A stretch of 64,000 bases of DNA. Source: Raineyella sp034933565. Lineage in GTDB: Bacteria; Actinomycetota; Actinomycetes; Propionibacteriales; Propionibacteriaceae. A model generated the notes under the pieces. That model ran no database searches, was not told the origin of the DNA, and saw nothing but the letters and a program-made list of their open reading frames with translations. Positions 26,700-35,643 of this stretch are shown here, piece by piece. A program made the position numbers and the translations under genes. The stretch covers positions 1-64,000 of the forward strand of contig NZ_JAYFNG010000006.1 of assembly GCF_034933565.1 (NCBI RefSeq), written 5' to 3'. Each line of letters starts with the position of its first letter. Position 1 is the stretch's first letter.

Positions 26700-28256
26700 T
26701 CAGGTGTTCTTGGTGAAGGCCGCCAGGTCGAGCTGCCAGCCGGGCCCCATCCGGGCGAGGTCGACGCTCCAGCCGGTGCGGACGAAGACGACCTCGTCGC
26801 TCTGACCCAGTGGCATGACGTACGCGTCCTCGGCGGCGAAGGACTGCAGCTGGCTGACCGCCGCCTTGTGGGTGGCCTGGTCGGAGGACGGCAGGCCCCG
26901 GGTCAGGATCGTCGCGATCTCGAGGGCATGCGGGGAGGAGGTGACGCCCAGGGCACGCTCCAGCCAGGCCCGGGTCGTCCAGGTCGAGGCCCGCTCGTCG
27001 AGGATCTGCAGGTCGGCCGCCCCGGTGTCCGCTCCGGCGGCGTTGGGGACGACGGCCACGGTCGCCTGGCCGGTGCCCTCCAGGGATCTGGCCAGCTCGG
27101 CGGCCAGGTCGGCCCCGTCGGGCATCCGCGGGTCGTAGCCCAGGGTGAGCTTCAGCGGGGCGCCGTTCGGCTTGTCCGGGGTGGGGGTGCCGCCGGCCGG
27201 GAACAGGCCGGTCCGGGCGCCGGTCACGCCGGCGGGCAGCAGACCGGTGAGGGTCCGCCGGTCCCCGGTGGCCTGGCTGACGAAGGCCCGTACGGTGGCG
27301 TCCCCGGCGTAGTGGGAGCCGGTGTTCCAGGCCAGCCGGAGCACCCGGGAGCCGGCCATGGTCACCGGGGTGAGCCCCGAGGCGGCCCGGGTGGGTGGAG
27401 TGGCGGTGTCGACGGTGGCGGCCGCGCGCTGTCGGGTGACCGCCGCGGCGGACAGGCCGCGCCAGGTGGCATCGACATCGCCCGCCATCATCGCCTGCTC
27501 CAGGGCCGCGGAGCTGTCGTACTCGCGCAGCACCACCCGGACGATCGAGGCCGGGATGTAGCCCTGGTAGCCCTCGTAACGGCCGAAGGACCAGGTGCCG
27601 CCACCGCTGGCGGTGACCCGGTAGGGGCCCGACCCGATCGGCCTGGTCGTGGCGTCGGTGGCCTTGTCGGCCGGGTAGACCTCCGGGTCGACGATCGAGG
27701 CGGCCGGGGTCGCCAGCGCGTAGCCGATGTCGGTGTCGGCGTAGGAGAGCACGAACCGGACGGTCTGCGGGTCGGGGGTCTCGATCGAGCTGATCGAGGC
27801 GAGCTGTTCGGCCCCGGAGCCGGCCACATTGAGCTTCCTGGCCCGCTCGATGGAGTACTTGACGTCGGCGGAGGTCAGCGGTCGGCCGGACTGGAACCGC
27901 AGGCCGTCCAGCAGCGTGCAGGTGTAGACGGTCGCCTGGGAGAAGATGCAGTCGCGGGCGGCGTCGGGCTTCAGCAGATCCTGCCCGGCGGGGGTGGTCA
28001 TCAGCCGCTGGAAGACCGAGAAGGCGACGGTCTGGGAGCCACCGGTGGTCATCACGGCCGGGTCGGTGGTGGTGATCGCGTCGGTGGTGCCGACGGTGAA
28101 GTCCCGGTCGGGGCGTGGTGTGGGGGTGGGGCCGGCCGATTCGTGCGGCACCGGGCGGTCCACGTCGGGCGCCGGGGGCGCCGGCGGCTGGGTGCAGCCG
28201 GCGGCGGTGACGGCGAGGGTCAGTACGAGGGCCGCGCCGAGCAGGCGCGGTCTCAC
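26700..28256 (-). CDS. Lipoprotein, ABC solute-binding protein family 5
   Basis: Exported lipoprotein of about 518 residues resembling peptide and nickel binding proteins of ABC importers (SBP_bac_5). The signal sequence contains LGAALVLTLAVTAAGC, with Cys as the lipidated residue. Mature motifs include LLDGLRFQSGRPLTSADVKY and RPIGSGPYRV, typical of the family. GTG 28256 overlaps the HAD phosphatase stop (GTGA). No permease or ATPase gene is nearby, so it either works with components encoded elsewhere or has a non-transport role. 105 bases separate it from trmI. Confidence 0.87.
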   Translation of the reverse strand: MRPRLLGAALVLTLAVTAAGCTQPPAPPAPDVDRPVPHESAGPTPTPRPDRDFTVGTTDAITTTDPAVMTTGGSQTVAFSVFQRLMTTPAGQDLLKPDAARDCIFSQATVYTCTLLDGLRFQSGRPLTSADVKYSIERARKLNVAGSGAEQLASISSIETPDPQTVRFVLSYADTDIGYALATPAASIVDPEVYPADKATDATTRPIGSGPYRVTASGGGTWSFGRYEGYQGYIPASIVRVVLREYDSSAALEQAMMAGDVDATWRGLSAAAVTRQRAAATVDTATPPTRAASGLTPVTMAGSRVLRLAWNTGSHYAGDATVRAFVSQATGDRRTLTGLLPAGVTGARTGLFPAGGTPTPDKPNGAPLKLTLGYDPRMPDGADLAAELARSLEGTGQATVAVVPNAAGADTGAADLQILDERASTWTTRAWLERALGVTSSPHALEIATILTRGLPSSDQATHKAAVSQLQSFAAEDAYVMPLGQSDEVVFVRTGWSVDLARMGPGWQLDLAAFTKNT

Positions 28257-28987
28257 GGCCGGTCCTGGCAGATTGCCGCCCCGCGCATCGCGTAAAGGGC
28301 GGCCGGGGTGATCCCCTCCAGCGTCCGCAGCACGGTCCGTCGTGGCATCGCCGGCAGCGGGATGAGGTTGGGCACGCCGATCACCCAGGCGCCGGCCGCC
28401 TGCCCGGCGGTGCTGCCGGTCACCGAGTCCTCGAACACCAGGCAGTCCTCGGCGGGGACCCCGAGCAGACCTGCGGCCTGCAGGTACGGGTCCGGGGCGG
28501 GCTTGCCGGCGGTCACCTCGTCGCCCCCGACGCTGGCCCGGAAGGTGCCGGCCGGCAGCCGTTCCAGGACCGCGTCCAGGACGGGGCGCCAGGACGAGGA
28601 GACCAGGGCGCAGGGCACCCCCTCCTCGGCCAGGGCCGCGAGCAGCTCGCGCGCCCCTGGTCGCCACGCCAGGTCGTCCGCGGTGCGGATCCGGCCGGTG
28701 ACCCGGGCGACCATCCAGTCCACCACCCACCGGGGGGCGAGGTCGTCGCGCCCGGCGACCGCCAGCATGTAGCGGGCGGCGTCGGTCAGGTCGGCCCCGA
28801 TGATCTGCCGGGCATGGTCGTCGTTCCATTCCCCGCCGAGCATGTCCGCCAGCTCGTACTCGGCGCCGATCCAGAACGGCTCGGTGTCGGCCAGCGTGCC
28901 GTCGAAGTCCCACAGGCAGGCGGCGGGCCGGCCACCGCCCGGGCCGGTCGGCAGCGACGGCAGGGTCCAGGAATCGTCAGCGGGCAT
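28253..28987 (-). CDS. HAD-superfamily phosphatase/phosphoglucomutase-like protein
   Basis: Cytoplasmic HAD hydrolase of 244 residues in the beta-phosphoglucomutase group. Motif I is WDFDGTLADTE with the nucleophile Asp, motif II is ALVSSS, motif III is the Lys of AGKPAPDPY, and motif IV is CLVFEDSVTG. The cap domain lies between motifs I and II. ATG 28987 lies inside the last codons of metH (11-base overlap). The substrate is not evident. Confidence 0.9.
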   Translation of the reverse strand: MPADDSWTLPSLPTGPGGGRPAACLWDFDGTLADTEPFWIGAEYELADMLGGEWNDDHARQIIGADLTDAARYMLAVAGRDDLAPRWVVDWMVARVTGRIRTADDLAWRPGARELLAALAEEGVPCALVSSSWRPVLDAVLERLPAGTFRASVGGDEVTAGKPAPDPYLQAAGLLGVPAEDCLVFEDSVTGSTAGQAAGAWVIGVPNLIPLPAMPRRTVLRTLEGITPAALYAMRGAAICQDRP

Positions 28988-31900
28988 TGAAGTACGTGGC
29001 CTCCGGGTGGTGGACGACGAACGCGTCGGTCGACTGCTCCGGGTGGAGCTGGAACTCCTCGGACAGCTCCACGCCGATCCGGGCGGCGTCGAGCAGCCGG
29101 GTGATGGTCGCCCGGTCCTCGAGGTCGGGGCAGGCGCCGTACCCGAACGAGTAGCGCGAACCGCGGTAGGCCTGGTCCCGGACCATCTCGTCGATGCTGG
29201 TGTCCTGGGCGGCGAAGCCCAGCTCGGCACGGATCCGGGCGTGCATCCACTCCGCCATCGCCTCGGCGAGCTGGACCCCCAGGCCGTGCAGCTCGAGGTA
29301 GTCACGGTAGGCATCGGCAGCGAACAGCTTCGCGGTGGCCTCGGAGAGCACCGGGCCCATGGTCACCAGCTGCAGCGCCATCACGTCCGGCCCCTTGGCC
29401 CGGGCCAGGGCGCGGTCGCGGAAGAAGTCGGCGATGCACAGGAAGCGCGGCCGCTGCTGGCGGGGGAAGTGGAAGCGTCCCACCTCACGGTCCAGATCCT
29501 CCGGGGTGGCCGGGTCGAGGATCACCACATCGTCGCCGCTGGAGTAGACCGGGAAGTAGCCGTAGACCGCGGCCGGCTCGGCGAGGTTCTCGGTGCGGAT
29601 CCGGTCGAGCAGCTGGCGGATCCGGGGCCGGCCCTCGCGGGCGGCCAGCTCCTCGTACGACTCACCGCCGCGCGTCCCGCGCAGCCCCCAGCGGCCCATC
29701 AGGGTGGCCCGTTCGTCGAGCCAGTCGATGATCTCGCGCAGCGGGGTGCCCTTGACGATCCGGGTGCCCCAGAACGGCGGGGCCGGCACGTCGATGTCGT
29801 ACGCCACGTCGGAGCGGGCGGGGACCTCGACCGCCGGCTGGTCGGGGCGGTCCACGGCCCTGACCCGACGCTCGCGCGGAGCGGGCAGGGCTGCGCCGGG
29901 CACGCCACGCTTGACGTCCATCACTGCGTTCATCAGGGACAGCCCCTCGAAGGCGTCCTTGGAGTAGCGCACCTCGCCGTCGAACAGCCCCTGCAGGTCC
30001 TGCTCCACGTACGAGCGGGTCAGCGCGGCGCCACCCAGCAGGACCGGGTACCGGCCGGCCAGGCCGCGGCTGTTCAGCTCGAGCAGGTTGTCCTTCATCA
30101 CCACGGTCGACTTGACCAGCAGGCCGGACATGCCGATCGCGTCGGCACGGTGCTCCTCGGCCGCCTCGATGATCGCCTGGACCGGCTGCTTGATGCCGAG
30201 GTTGACGACGTCGTAGCCGTTGTTGGTGAGGATGATGTCGACGAGGTTCTTGCCGATGTCGTGCACGTCGCCCTTCACCGTGGCGAGGACGATGGTGCCC
30301 TTGCCGGCGCCCGAGGCGTCGGAGTCCATGTGCGGCTCCAGGTACGCGACGGCGGTCTTCATCGTCTCGGCGGCCTGCAGTACGAAGGGCAGCTGCATCT
30401 GACCGGACCCGAAGAGCTCACCGACCACTTTCATGCCGTCCAGCAGGTGGGTGTTGATGATGTCCAGCGGGGCGGTGTCGTGCATCGCCTCGTCGAGATC
30501 GGCCTCGATCCCCTTGGACTCACCGTCGATGATCCGCTGCGTGAGCCGCTCGCCCACCGGCAGGGCGGCCATCGCCGCCTCCCGCTCGGCCTTCTGGTCA
30601 GCGGTGGTGACGCCCTGGAACATCTCCAGGAAGGTGGACAGCGGGTCGTAGTCCTCGGTGCGCCGGTCATGGATCATGTCGAGGGCGACCCGGCGCTGCT
30701 CCTCGGGGATCCGGTTCATCGGCATGATCTTCGCGGCGTGGACGATGGCGGAATCCAGTCCGGCCTCGACCGCCTCGTGCAGGAAGACCGAGTTGAGCAC
30801 CACGCGGGCGGCCGGGGCGAGGCCGAAGGACACGTTGGAGACGCCGAGGGTGGTGTTCACCTCGGGGTGGAGCCGCTTGATCTCACGGATGGCGTTGATC
30901 GTCTCCAGCGCGTCGCGGCGGGTCTCCTCCTGCCCGGTGCCGATCGGGAAGGTGAGGGTGTCGACCAGGATGTCGCCCGGGCGCAGGCCCCAGGTGCCGG
31001 TGAGGTCCTCGATCAGCCGGTTGGCCACCCGGACCTTCCACTCGGCGGTGCGGGCCTGGCCCTCCTCGTCGATGGTCAGGGCGACGACGGCGGCGCCGTG
31101 CTCCTTGACCATCGGCATCACCTTGGCCAGCCGGGAGTCGGGCCCGTCGCCGTCCTCGTAGTTGACCGAGTTGATCACCGAACGCCCGCCGAGGCGCTCC
31201 AGTCCGGCCTCGATCACCGGCGGCTCGGTGGAGTCGAGGACGATCGGCAGGGTGACGGCGGTGGCGAACCGGAAGGCCAGCTCGTCCATGTCGGCGCGGC
31301 CGTCGCGGCCGACGTAGTCGACGCACAGGTCGAGCAGGTGGGCGCCGCCGCGGGTCTGCTGCTTGGCGATGTCGACGCACTCGTCCCAGTTCTCCGCCAG
31401 CATCGCCTCGCGGAACGCCTTCGAGCCGTTGGCGTTGGTCCGCTCGCCGATGGCCAGGTAGGAGAGGTCCTGCCGGAACGGCACGTCGGTGTAGAGCGAG
31501 GAGGCGCTCGGGGCCGGGGTGAACGGTCGCGGGGTGAGCTCGCGCCCACCGACCCGCTCGACCACCCGGCGGATGTGCTCCGGCGTCGTGCCGCAGCAGC
31601 CGCCGACCAGCGACAGGCCGAAGTCGTGGACGTACTCGTCGAGGGCGTCGGCGAGCTGGTCCGGCTGCAGCGGGTAGCGGGCACCGTCGGCGGTCAGCTC
31701 GGGCAGGCCGGCGTTCGGCATGCAGCCGACCATGATCCGGGCGTTGTCGGCGAGATGGTGCAGGTGCTCGCGCATCTCGGCCGGACCGGTCGCGCAGTTC
31801 ATCGAGATCATGTCGATGCCGAGCGGCTCCAGCGCGACGAGCGCGGCACCGATCTCGGACCCGACCAGCATCGTGCCGGTCGTCTCGACAGTCACCGAGA

Positions 31901-32495
31901 CGATCACCGGGACGTCCCGGCCCGGGCCCTCCTGGTTGAACGCGGCGATGGCCCGCTTGGCGCCGATCACCGCGGACTTGGCCTGCAGGATGTCCTGGGC
32001 GGTCTCGATCAGCACGCCGTCGATGCCGCCGGCCAGCATCGCCGCCACCTGCACCTGGTAGGCGTCGCGCAGGTCCCGGAACCGTACGTGGCCCAGGGTC
32101 GGCAGCTTGGTGCCGGGCCCGACGCTGCCGAGCACCCAGCGGGGCCGCTCGGGGGTGGACCAGGCGTCGGCGGTCTCCCGGGCGACCTTCGCCGCCGCGT
32201 ACGCCAGCTCGGCGATCCGGTCGGAGATGCCGTACTCCCCCAGCGCGGAGAGGTTGGTCCCGAAGGTGTTCGTCTCCACGGCGTCCGAACCGGCCTCGAA
32301 GTACGCGGCGTGGATCTCGCCCAGCACGTCCGGCCTGGTCACCGACAGGATCTCGTTGCAGCCCTCGTGTCCCTCGAAGTCATCCAGACCGAGATCGTAC
32401 TGCTGCAGCATCGTGCCCATTGCCCCGTCGGCGACGACGACACGGTGGGCCAGAGCAGCACGGAGGCTCAAGGGAGCGGACGAAGAGTGGGTCAC
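28977..32495 (-). CDS. metH: Cobalamin-dependent methionine synthase
   Basis: Transfers a methyl group from 5-methyltetrahydrofolate to homocysteine through cobalamin; about 1172 residues, all four modules present. The homocysteine domain starts DGAMGTMLQQY and has the zinc Cys pair in GGCCGTTPEH; the folate domain contains DLCVDYVGRDG; the B12 domain has VKGDVHDIGKNL with the cobalt-ligand His; the C-terminal reactivation domain ends in the SRYSFGYGACPDLE region. The best start is GTG 32495. It has no Shine-Dalgarno sequence but has TAGAGT eight bases upstream, so the mRNA may be leaderless. No cobalamin riboswitch fits in the 46-base gap to the divergent PAC2 gene. Confidence 0.96.
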   Translation of the reverse strand: MTHSSSAPLSLRAALAHRVVVADGAMGTMLQQYDLGLDDFEGHEGCNEILSVTRPDVLGEIHAAYFEAGSDAVETNTFGTNLSALGEYGISDRIAELAYAAAKVARETADAWSTPERPRWVLGSVGPGTKLPTLGHVRFRDLRDAYQVQVAAMLAGGIDGVLIETAQDILQAKSAVIGAKRAIAAFNQEGPGRDVPVIVSVTVETTGTMLVGSEIGAALVALEPLGIDMISMNCATGPAEMREHLHHLADNARIMVGCMPNAGLPELTADGARYPLQPDQLADALDEYVHDFGLSLVGGCCGTTPEHIRRVVERVGGRELTPRPFTPAPSASSLYTDVPFRQDLSYLAIGERTNANGSKAFREAMLAENWDECVDIAKQQTRGGAHLLDLCVDYVGRDGRADMDELAFRFATAVTLPIVLDSTEPPVIEAGLERLGGRSVINSVNYEDGDGPDSRLAKVMPMVKEHGAAVVALTIDEEGQARTAEWKVRVANRLIEDLTGTWGLRPGDILVDTLTFPIGTGQEETRRDALETINAIREIKRLHPEVNTTLGVSNVSFGLAPAARVVLNSVFLHEAVEAGLDSAIVHAAKIMPMNRIPEEQRRVALDMIHDRRTEDYDPLSTFLEMFQGVTTADQKAEREAAMAALPVGERLTQRIIDGESKGIEADLDEAMHDTAPLDIINTHLLDGMKVVGELFGSGQMQLPFVLQAAETMKTAVAYLEPHMDSDASGAGKGTIVLATVKGDVHDIGKNLVDIILTNNGYDVVNLGIKQPVQAIIEAAEEHRADAIGMSGLLVKSTVVMKDNLLELNSRGLAGRYPVLLGGAALTRSYVEQDLQGLFDGEVRYSKDAFEGLSLMNAVMDVKRGVPGAALPAPRERRVRAVDRPDQPAVEVPARSDVAYDIDVPAPPFWGTRIVKGTPLREIIDWLDERATLMGRWGLRGTRGGESYEELAAREGRPRIRQLLDRIRTENLAEPAAVYGYFPVYSSGDDVVILDPATPEDLDREVGRFHFPRQQRPRFLCIADFFRDRALARAKGPDVMALQLVTMGPVLSEATAKLFAADAYRDYLELHGLGVQLAEAMAEWMHARIRAELGFAAQDTSIDEMVRDQAYRGSRYSFGYGACPDLEDRATITRLLDAARIGVELSEEFQLHPEQSTDAFVVHHPEATYFNAR

Positions 32496-32541
32496 ATCGG
32501 AACACTCTACGTGGTGGGTGCGGACAGGTAACCTGCCTCTC
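32496..32541. promoter_or_regulatory. Compact divergent promoter between metH and the PAC2 gene
   Basis: For metH, TAGAGT (32509 to 32504 on the minus strand) ends eight bases before GTG 32495. For the PAC2 gene, TAACCT (32529-32534) ends seven bases before ATG 32542. Neither gene has a Shine-Dalgarno sequence. The layout fits two leaderless transcripts. Confidence 0.5.
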
Positions 32542-33387
32542 ATGACGTCAGGCCCCGCCGAGAACGAGCACCCCGCCCCCGTCGCCCTGGTGGCGTTCGG
32601 CGGCTGGGGGGACGCCGGCGACGCCGCCAGTGCGGTCGCCGACCACCTGCTGCAGACCTATCCGTGCGAGGACATCGCCGACCTCGACGAGGAGGACTGG
32701 TTCGATTACCAGACGACCAGGCCGCTCACCGCGTTGGTCGAGGAGGGCGGCGAGCGCGAGCTCACCTGGCCGGCGATCAGCGTCTCAGTGGCCCACCTGC
32801 CCCAGATCGACGTGGTCACCGTCACCGGCCCCGAGCCCAACCTGCGCTGGCGCACGCTGAGCGCGATGATCGTCGCCATCCTGCAGGAGGCCGGGGTGGA
32901 GCGGGCCGTCGTCCTCGGGTCGATGCTGGCCAACACCCCGCACACCCGGCCGTTCCCGGTGTCCGGCTCGCCGCTCACCGCGCTCCAGGCCCGTGAGCTG
33001 GGTGCGGAGGTCTCCGAGTACGAGGGCCCGACGGGGATCACCGGAGTGATGACCCAGGCCCTGCTGGCGGCCGGGATCGACACCACCGCCCTGTGGGTGG
33101 CGGTGCCGCACTATGTCTCGGAGCCGCCCCAGCCCAAGGCGTCGCTGGCGCTGGCCCGACGCGTCGAGGCGCTGCTGGACCTGCGTGCCGACTGGCAGTC
33201 GTTCGTGGTCGACACCGCCGCCTGGGAGAACGGCGTGGACGAACTCGTCCGGGCCGACGAGGACATCGCGCAGTACGTGCAGATGCTGGAGTCGGAGAAG
33301 GACGCCACCGAGGAGCCCGAAGCGAGCGGGGAGGCGATCGCCGCAGAGTTCGAGCGCTTCCTGCGGCGTCGCGACGACAAGAAGTGA
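32542..33387 (+). CDS. PAC2 family protein
   Basis: Protein of 281 residues of the PAC2 family, named for similarity to a eukaryotic proteasome-assembly chaperone. Visible features are the N-terminal LVAFGGWGDAGDAAS, the WRTLSAMIV segment, and the GSMLANTPHTRP and ALWVAVPHYVSEPPQPKA motifs. A charged C-terminal helix ends in RRRDDKK. It diverges from metH, as the PAC2 gene does in Mycobacterium tuberculosis (Rv2125 beside metH). A chaperone role for the bacterial proteasome is not established. It ends three bases before thrC, which converges on it. Confidence 0.88.
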   Translation: MTSGPAENEHPAPVALVAFGGWGDAGDAASAVADHLLQTYPCEDIADLDEEDWFDYQTTRPLTALVEEGGERELTWPAISVSVAHLPQIDVVTVTGPEPNLRWRTLSAMIVAILQEAGVERAVVLGSMLANTPHTRPFPVSGSPLTALQARELGAEVSEYEGPTGITGVMTQALLAAGIDTTALWVAVPHYVSEPPQPKASLALARRVEALLDLRADWQSFVVDTAAWENGVDELVRADEDIAQYVQMLESEKDATEEPEASGEAIAAEFERFLRRRDDKK

Positions 33388-33390
33388 GCC

Positions 33391-34836
33391 TCAGACCTCG
33401 GCGGTCCCGGCATCGATGTTGCCGGCGATGTAGGCCTTGAGCTGCTCGACGTCGACCGGCAGCTCCACCACGTGCTGCTCCAGCGAGGCGAGGCCGGTGT
33501 ACGCCGCGGGCACCTCGGGTGCACGGCCCAGGGCCTCCCGGATCGTCTCGGCGAACTTCACCGGCTGCGCGGTCTCCAGCACCACGATCCGCTCGCCCGG
33601 CGCCTGCAGCCGACGGGCGACCGTCACCGCGTCGGCGGTGTGCGGGTCGATCAGCACGCCGCGGTCCTCCCACACCTCGCGGATCGTCCGCAGCCGATCG
33701 GCGTGGGTGCTCTCCCCCGCCCGGAAGCCGTACCACTGGGCGCACTGCGTGAAGATCGGGTCATCGCTGAGGTCGAACTGGCCCAGCCGGGTCAGCTTCG
33801 CCGTGAACAGGTCGAGCACCCGCGCCGCGTCACGGCCGACCAGGTCGAAGACGAAACGCTCGAAGTTCGACGCCTTCGAGATGTCCATCGAGGGGCTGGA
33901 GGTCTTGATTGTCTCCTGGGAGCTGCGCGGCCGGTAGACCCCGGTGCGGAAGAACTCCTCGAGCACGTTGTTCTCGTTGGTGGCGAGCAGCAGGCGGCGG
34001 ATCGGCAGGCCCATCTGGCGGGCGATGTGACCGGCGCAGATGTTGCCGAAGTTGCCGGTCGGCACCGCGAACGACACCTCCTCGTCGGTCGAGGTGGTGG
34101 CCCGCAGGTAGCCGGCGACGTAGTAGACCACCTGGGCCACCAGCCGGGCCCAGTTGATCGAGTTGACCGAGCCGATGTGGGCGGCGCGCTTGAACCCGGC
34201 GTCGGCGGAGACCGCCTTGACCAGGTCCTGGCAGTCGTCGAACACCCCGTCGACGACGATGTTGTGGATGTTGTCGTCGACCAGGGTGTACATCTGGGCC
34301 CGCTGGAAGGCGCTCATCCGGCCCTTCGGCGACAGCATGAACACCCGGATCCCGGCCCGGCCGCGCATCGCGTACTCCGCCGCCGAGCCGGTGTCGCCGC
34401 TCGTCGCGCCGAGCACGTTCAGCTCCTGGCCGCGCCGGCCCAGCTCGTACTCGAACAGGGCGCCGAGCAGCTGCATCGCCATGTCCTTGAAGGCCAGCGT
34501 CGGACCGTGCGACAGCCCCTCGAGCTGTACGCCGTCACCGAGGTCGGTGAGCGAGACCACCGCATCGTCGCCGAACACCTCGGCGGTGTAGGTCCGCTCG
34601 CAGATCGCCCGCAGGTCATCGGCGGGGATGTCGTCGATGAACAGCGCCAGCACCTCGTACGCCAGGGCGGCGTAGCCCTGCTCGGCGAGGACCGTACGCC
34701 ACCGGTCCAGCATCCCGGGGGTCACGTGCGGGTACTCCTCCGGCAGGTAGAGGCCGCCGTCGGGGGCGAGCCCCTCCAGCAGGATGTCGGAGAACGTACG
34801 CGGCTCGGCGCCGCCACGGGTGGAGATGTAGCGCAT
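33391..34836 (-). CDS. thrC: Threonine synthase
   Basis: PLP enzyme that converts O-phosphohomoserine to threonine; 481 residues, the longer form related to the enterobacterial and fungal enzymes. N-terminal MRYISTRGGAEP, the PLP lysine in TLAFKDMAMQ, and the phosphate-binding GATSGDTGSAAEYA are clear. ATG 34836 follows AAGGA; an in-frame codon at 34875 is less likely. It stands alone between the convergent PAC2 gene and rpe. Confidence 0.95.
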   Translation of the reverse strand: MRYISTRGGAEPRTFSDILLEGLAPDGGLYLPEEYPHVTPGMLDRWRTVLAEQGYAALAYEVLALFIDDIPADDLRAICERTYTAEVFGDDAVVSLTDLGDGVQLEGLSHGPTLAFKDMAMQLLGALFEYELGRRGQELNVLGATSGDTGSAAEYAMRGRAGIRVFMLSPKGRMSAFQRAQMYTLVDDNIHNIVVDGVFDDCQDLVKAVSADAGFKRAAHIGSVNSINWARLVAQVVYYVAGYLRATTSTDEEVSFAVPTGNFGNICAGHIARQMGLPIRRLLLATNENNVLEEFFRTGVYRPRSSQETIKTSSPSMDISKASNFERFVFDLVGRDAARVLDLFTAKLTRLGQFDLSDDPIFTQCAQWYGFRAGESTHADRLRTIREVWEDRGVLIDPHTADAVTVARRLQAPGERIVVLETAQPVKFAETIREALGRAPEVPAAYTGLASLEQHVVELPVDVEQLKAYIAGNIDAGTAEV

Positions 34837-34923
34837 GTCGTCCTTGGTGCGTGTCGGTCGGGGTCTCGGGGTCAAGCGGCGCGGGGTCAGGGTCGGTGGA
34901 CCGGTGCGCGTGGTCGCGGTGGA

Positions 34924-35601
34924 TCAGTGCACGTGGTTGTGGTGGATCTCGGCGTCGCCGTGGGCGCGCAGCGACCGGACCATCGCGTCCGGGTCCTCGG
35001 CGCCGTAGACGGCTGAGCCGGCGACGAACACGTCGGCCCCGGCCGCGATCGCCTGGTCGATGGTCCGCTCGGAGATGCCGCCGTCGACCTGGATGGCGAT
35101 CTGCAGCCCGGTGTTGCGGATCAGCTCGCGGGTCCGGCGGATCTTCGGCATCACCACGTCCAGGAACGCCTGCCCACCGAAGCCCGGCTCGACGGTCATG
35201 ATCAGGATCCTGTCGAACTCGACCAGCAGGTCCGCGTACGGCTCGATCGGGGTGGCGGGCTTGATCCCGAGGGCGGCCTTCGCGTCCAGGGCACGGATCT
35301 CGCGGGCCAGCCGCACCGGCGCGGCGGCCGCCTCGGCGTGGAAGCTCACCGACTGCGCCCCGGCCTCGACGTACTCGGGCGCCCAGCGGTCGGGGTCCTC
35401 GATCATCAGGTGCAGGTCCAGCTCGTGGGTGGTCCGCCGGCGGAGCGCCTCGACGACGGGCAGCCCGATGGTGAGGTTGGGGACGAAGTGGTTGTCCATC
35501 ACATCCACGTGGATGGCATCGGCGCTGGGCACCGCCGCGATGTCGCGGTCGAGGTTGGCGAAGTCGGCGGCAAGGATGCTCGGCGTGATCTGGATTCCCA
35601 C
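34924..35601 (-). CDS. rpe: Ribulose-phosphate 3-epimerase
   Basis: Interconverts ribulose 5-phosphate and xylulose 5-phosphate in the pentose phosphate pathway; 225 residues, TIM barrel. Motifs are ITPSILAADFANL, the metal-binding HVDVMDNHFVPN, HLMIEDP, MTVEPGFGGQAF and VDGGISERT, with a C-terminal His-rich tail. The frame is open for kilobases upstream, but GTG 35601 is set by the family N-terminus. TAGACT lies seven bases before it and there is no ribosome site, suggesting a leaderless mRNA. It diverges from priA. Confidence 0.95.
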   Translation of the reverse strand: MGIQITPSILAADFANLDRDIAAVPSADAIHVDVMDNHFVPNLTIGLPVVEALRRRTTHELDLHLMIEDPDRWAPEYVEAGAQSVSFHAEAAAAPVRLAREIRALDAKAALGIKPATPIEPYADLLVEFDRILIMTVEPGFGGQAFLDVVMPKIRRTRELIRNTGLQIAIQVDGGISERTIDQAIAAGADVFVAGSAVYGAEDPDAMVRSLRAHGDAEIHHNHVH

Positions 35602-35643
35602 GCGGCAGAGTCTAGTGTCTGGGGCCCGCCCTACGATCGACCC
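35602..35643. promoter_or_regulatory. Divergent leaderless promoters of rpe and priA
   Basis: On the minus strand TAGACT (35614 to 35609) ends seven bases before the rpe GTG. On the plus strand TACGAT (35632-35637) ends six bases before the priA ATG at 35644. Only 42 bases separate the genes and neither has a Shine-Dalgarno sequence. Confidence 0.55.

Noticed and set aside
28800..32531. Plus-strand open frame of over 1200 codons
   Set aside because: It is antisense to metH, whose domains and active-site motifs are all present. Such shadows are usual at this GC content.
32496..32541. Cobalamin riboswitch for metH
   Set aside because: The gap to the divergent gene is only 46 bases, far too short for the aptamer, and no B12 box was seen.
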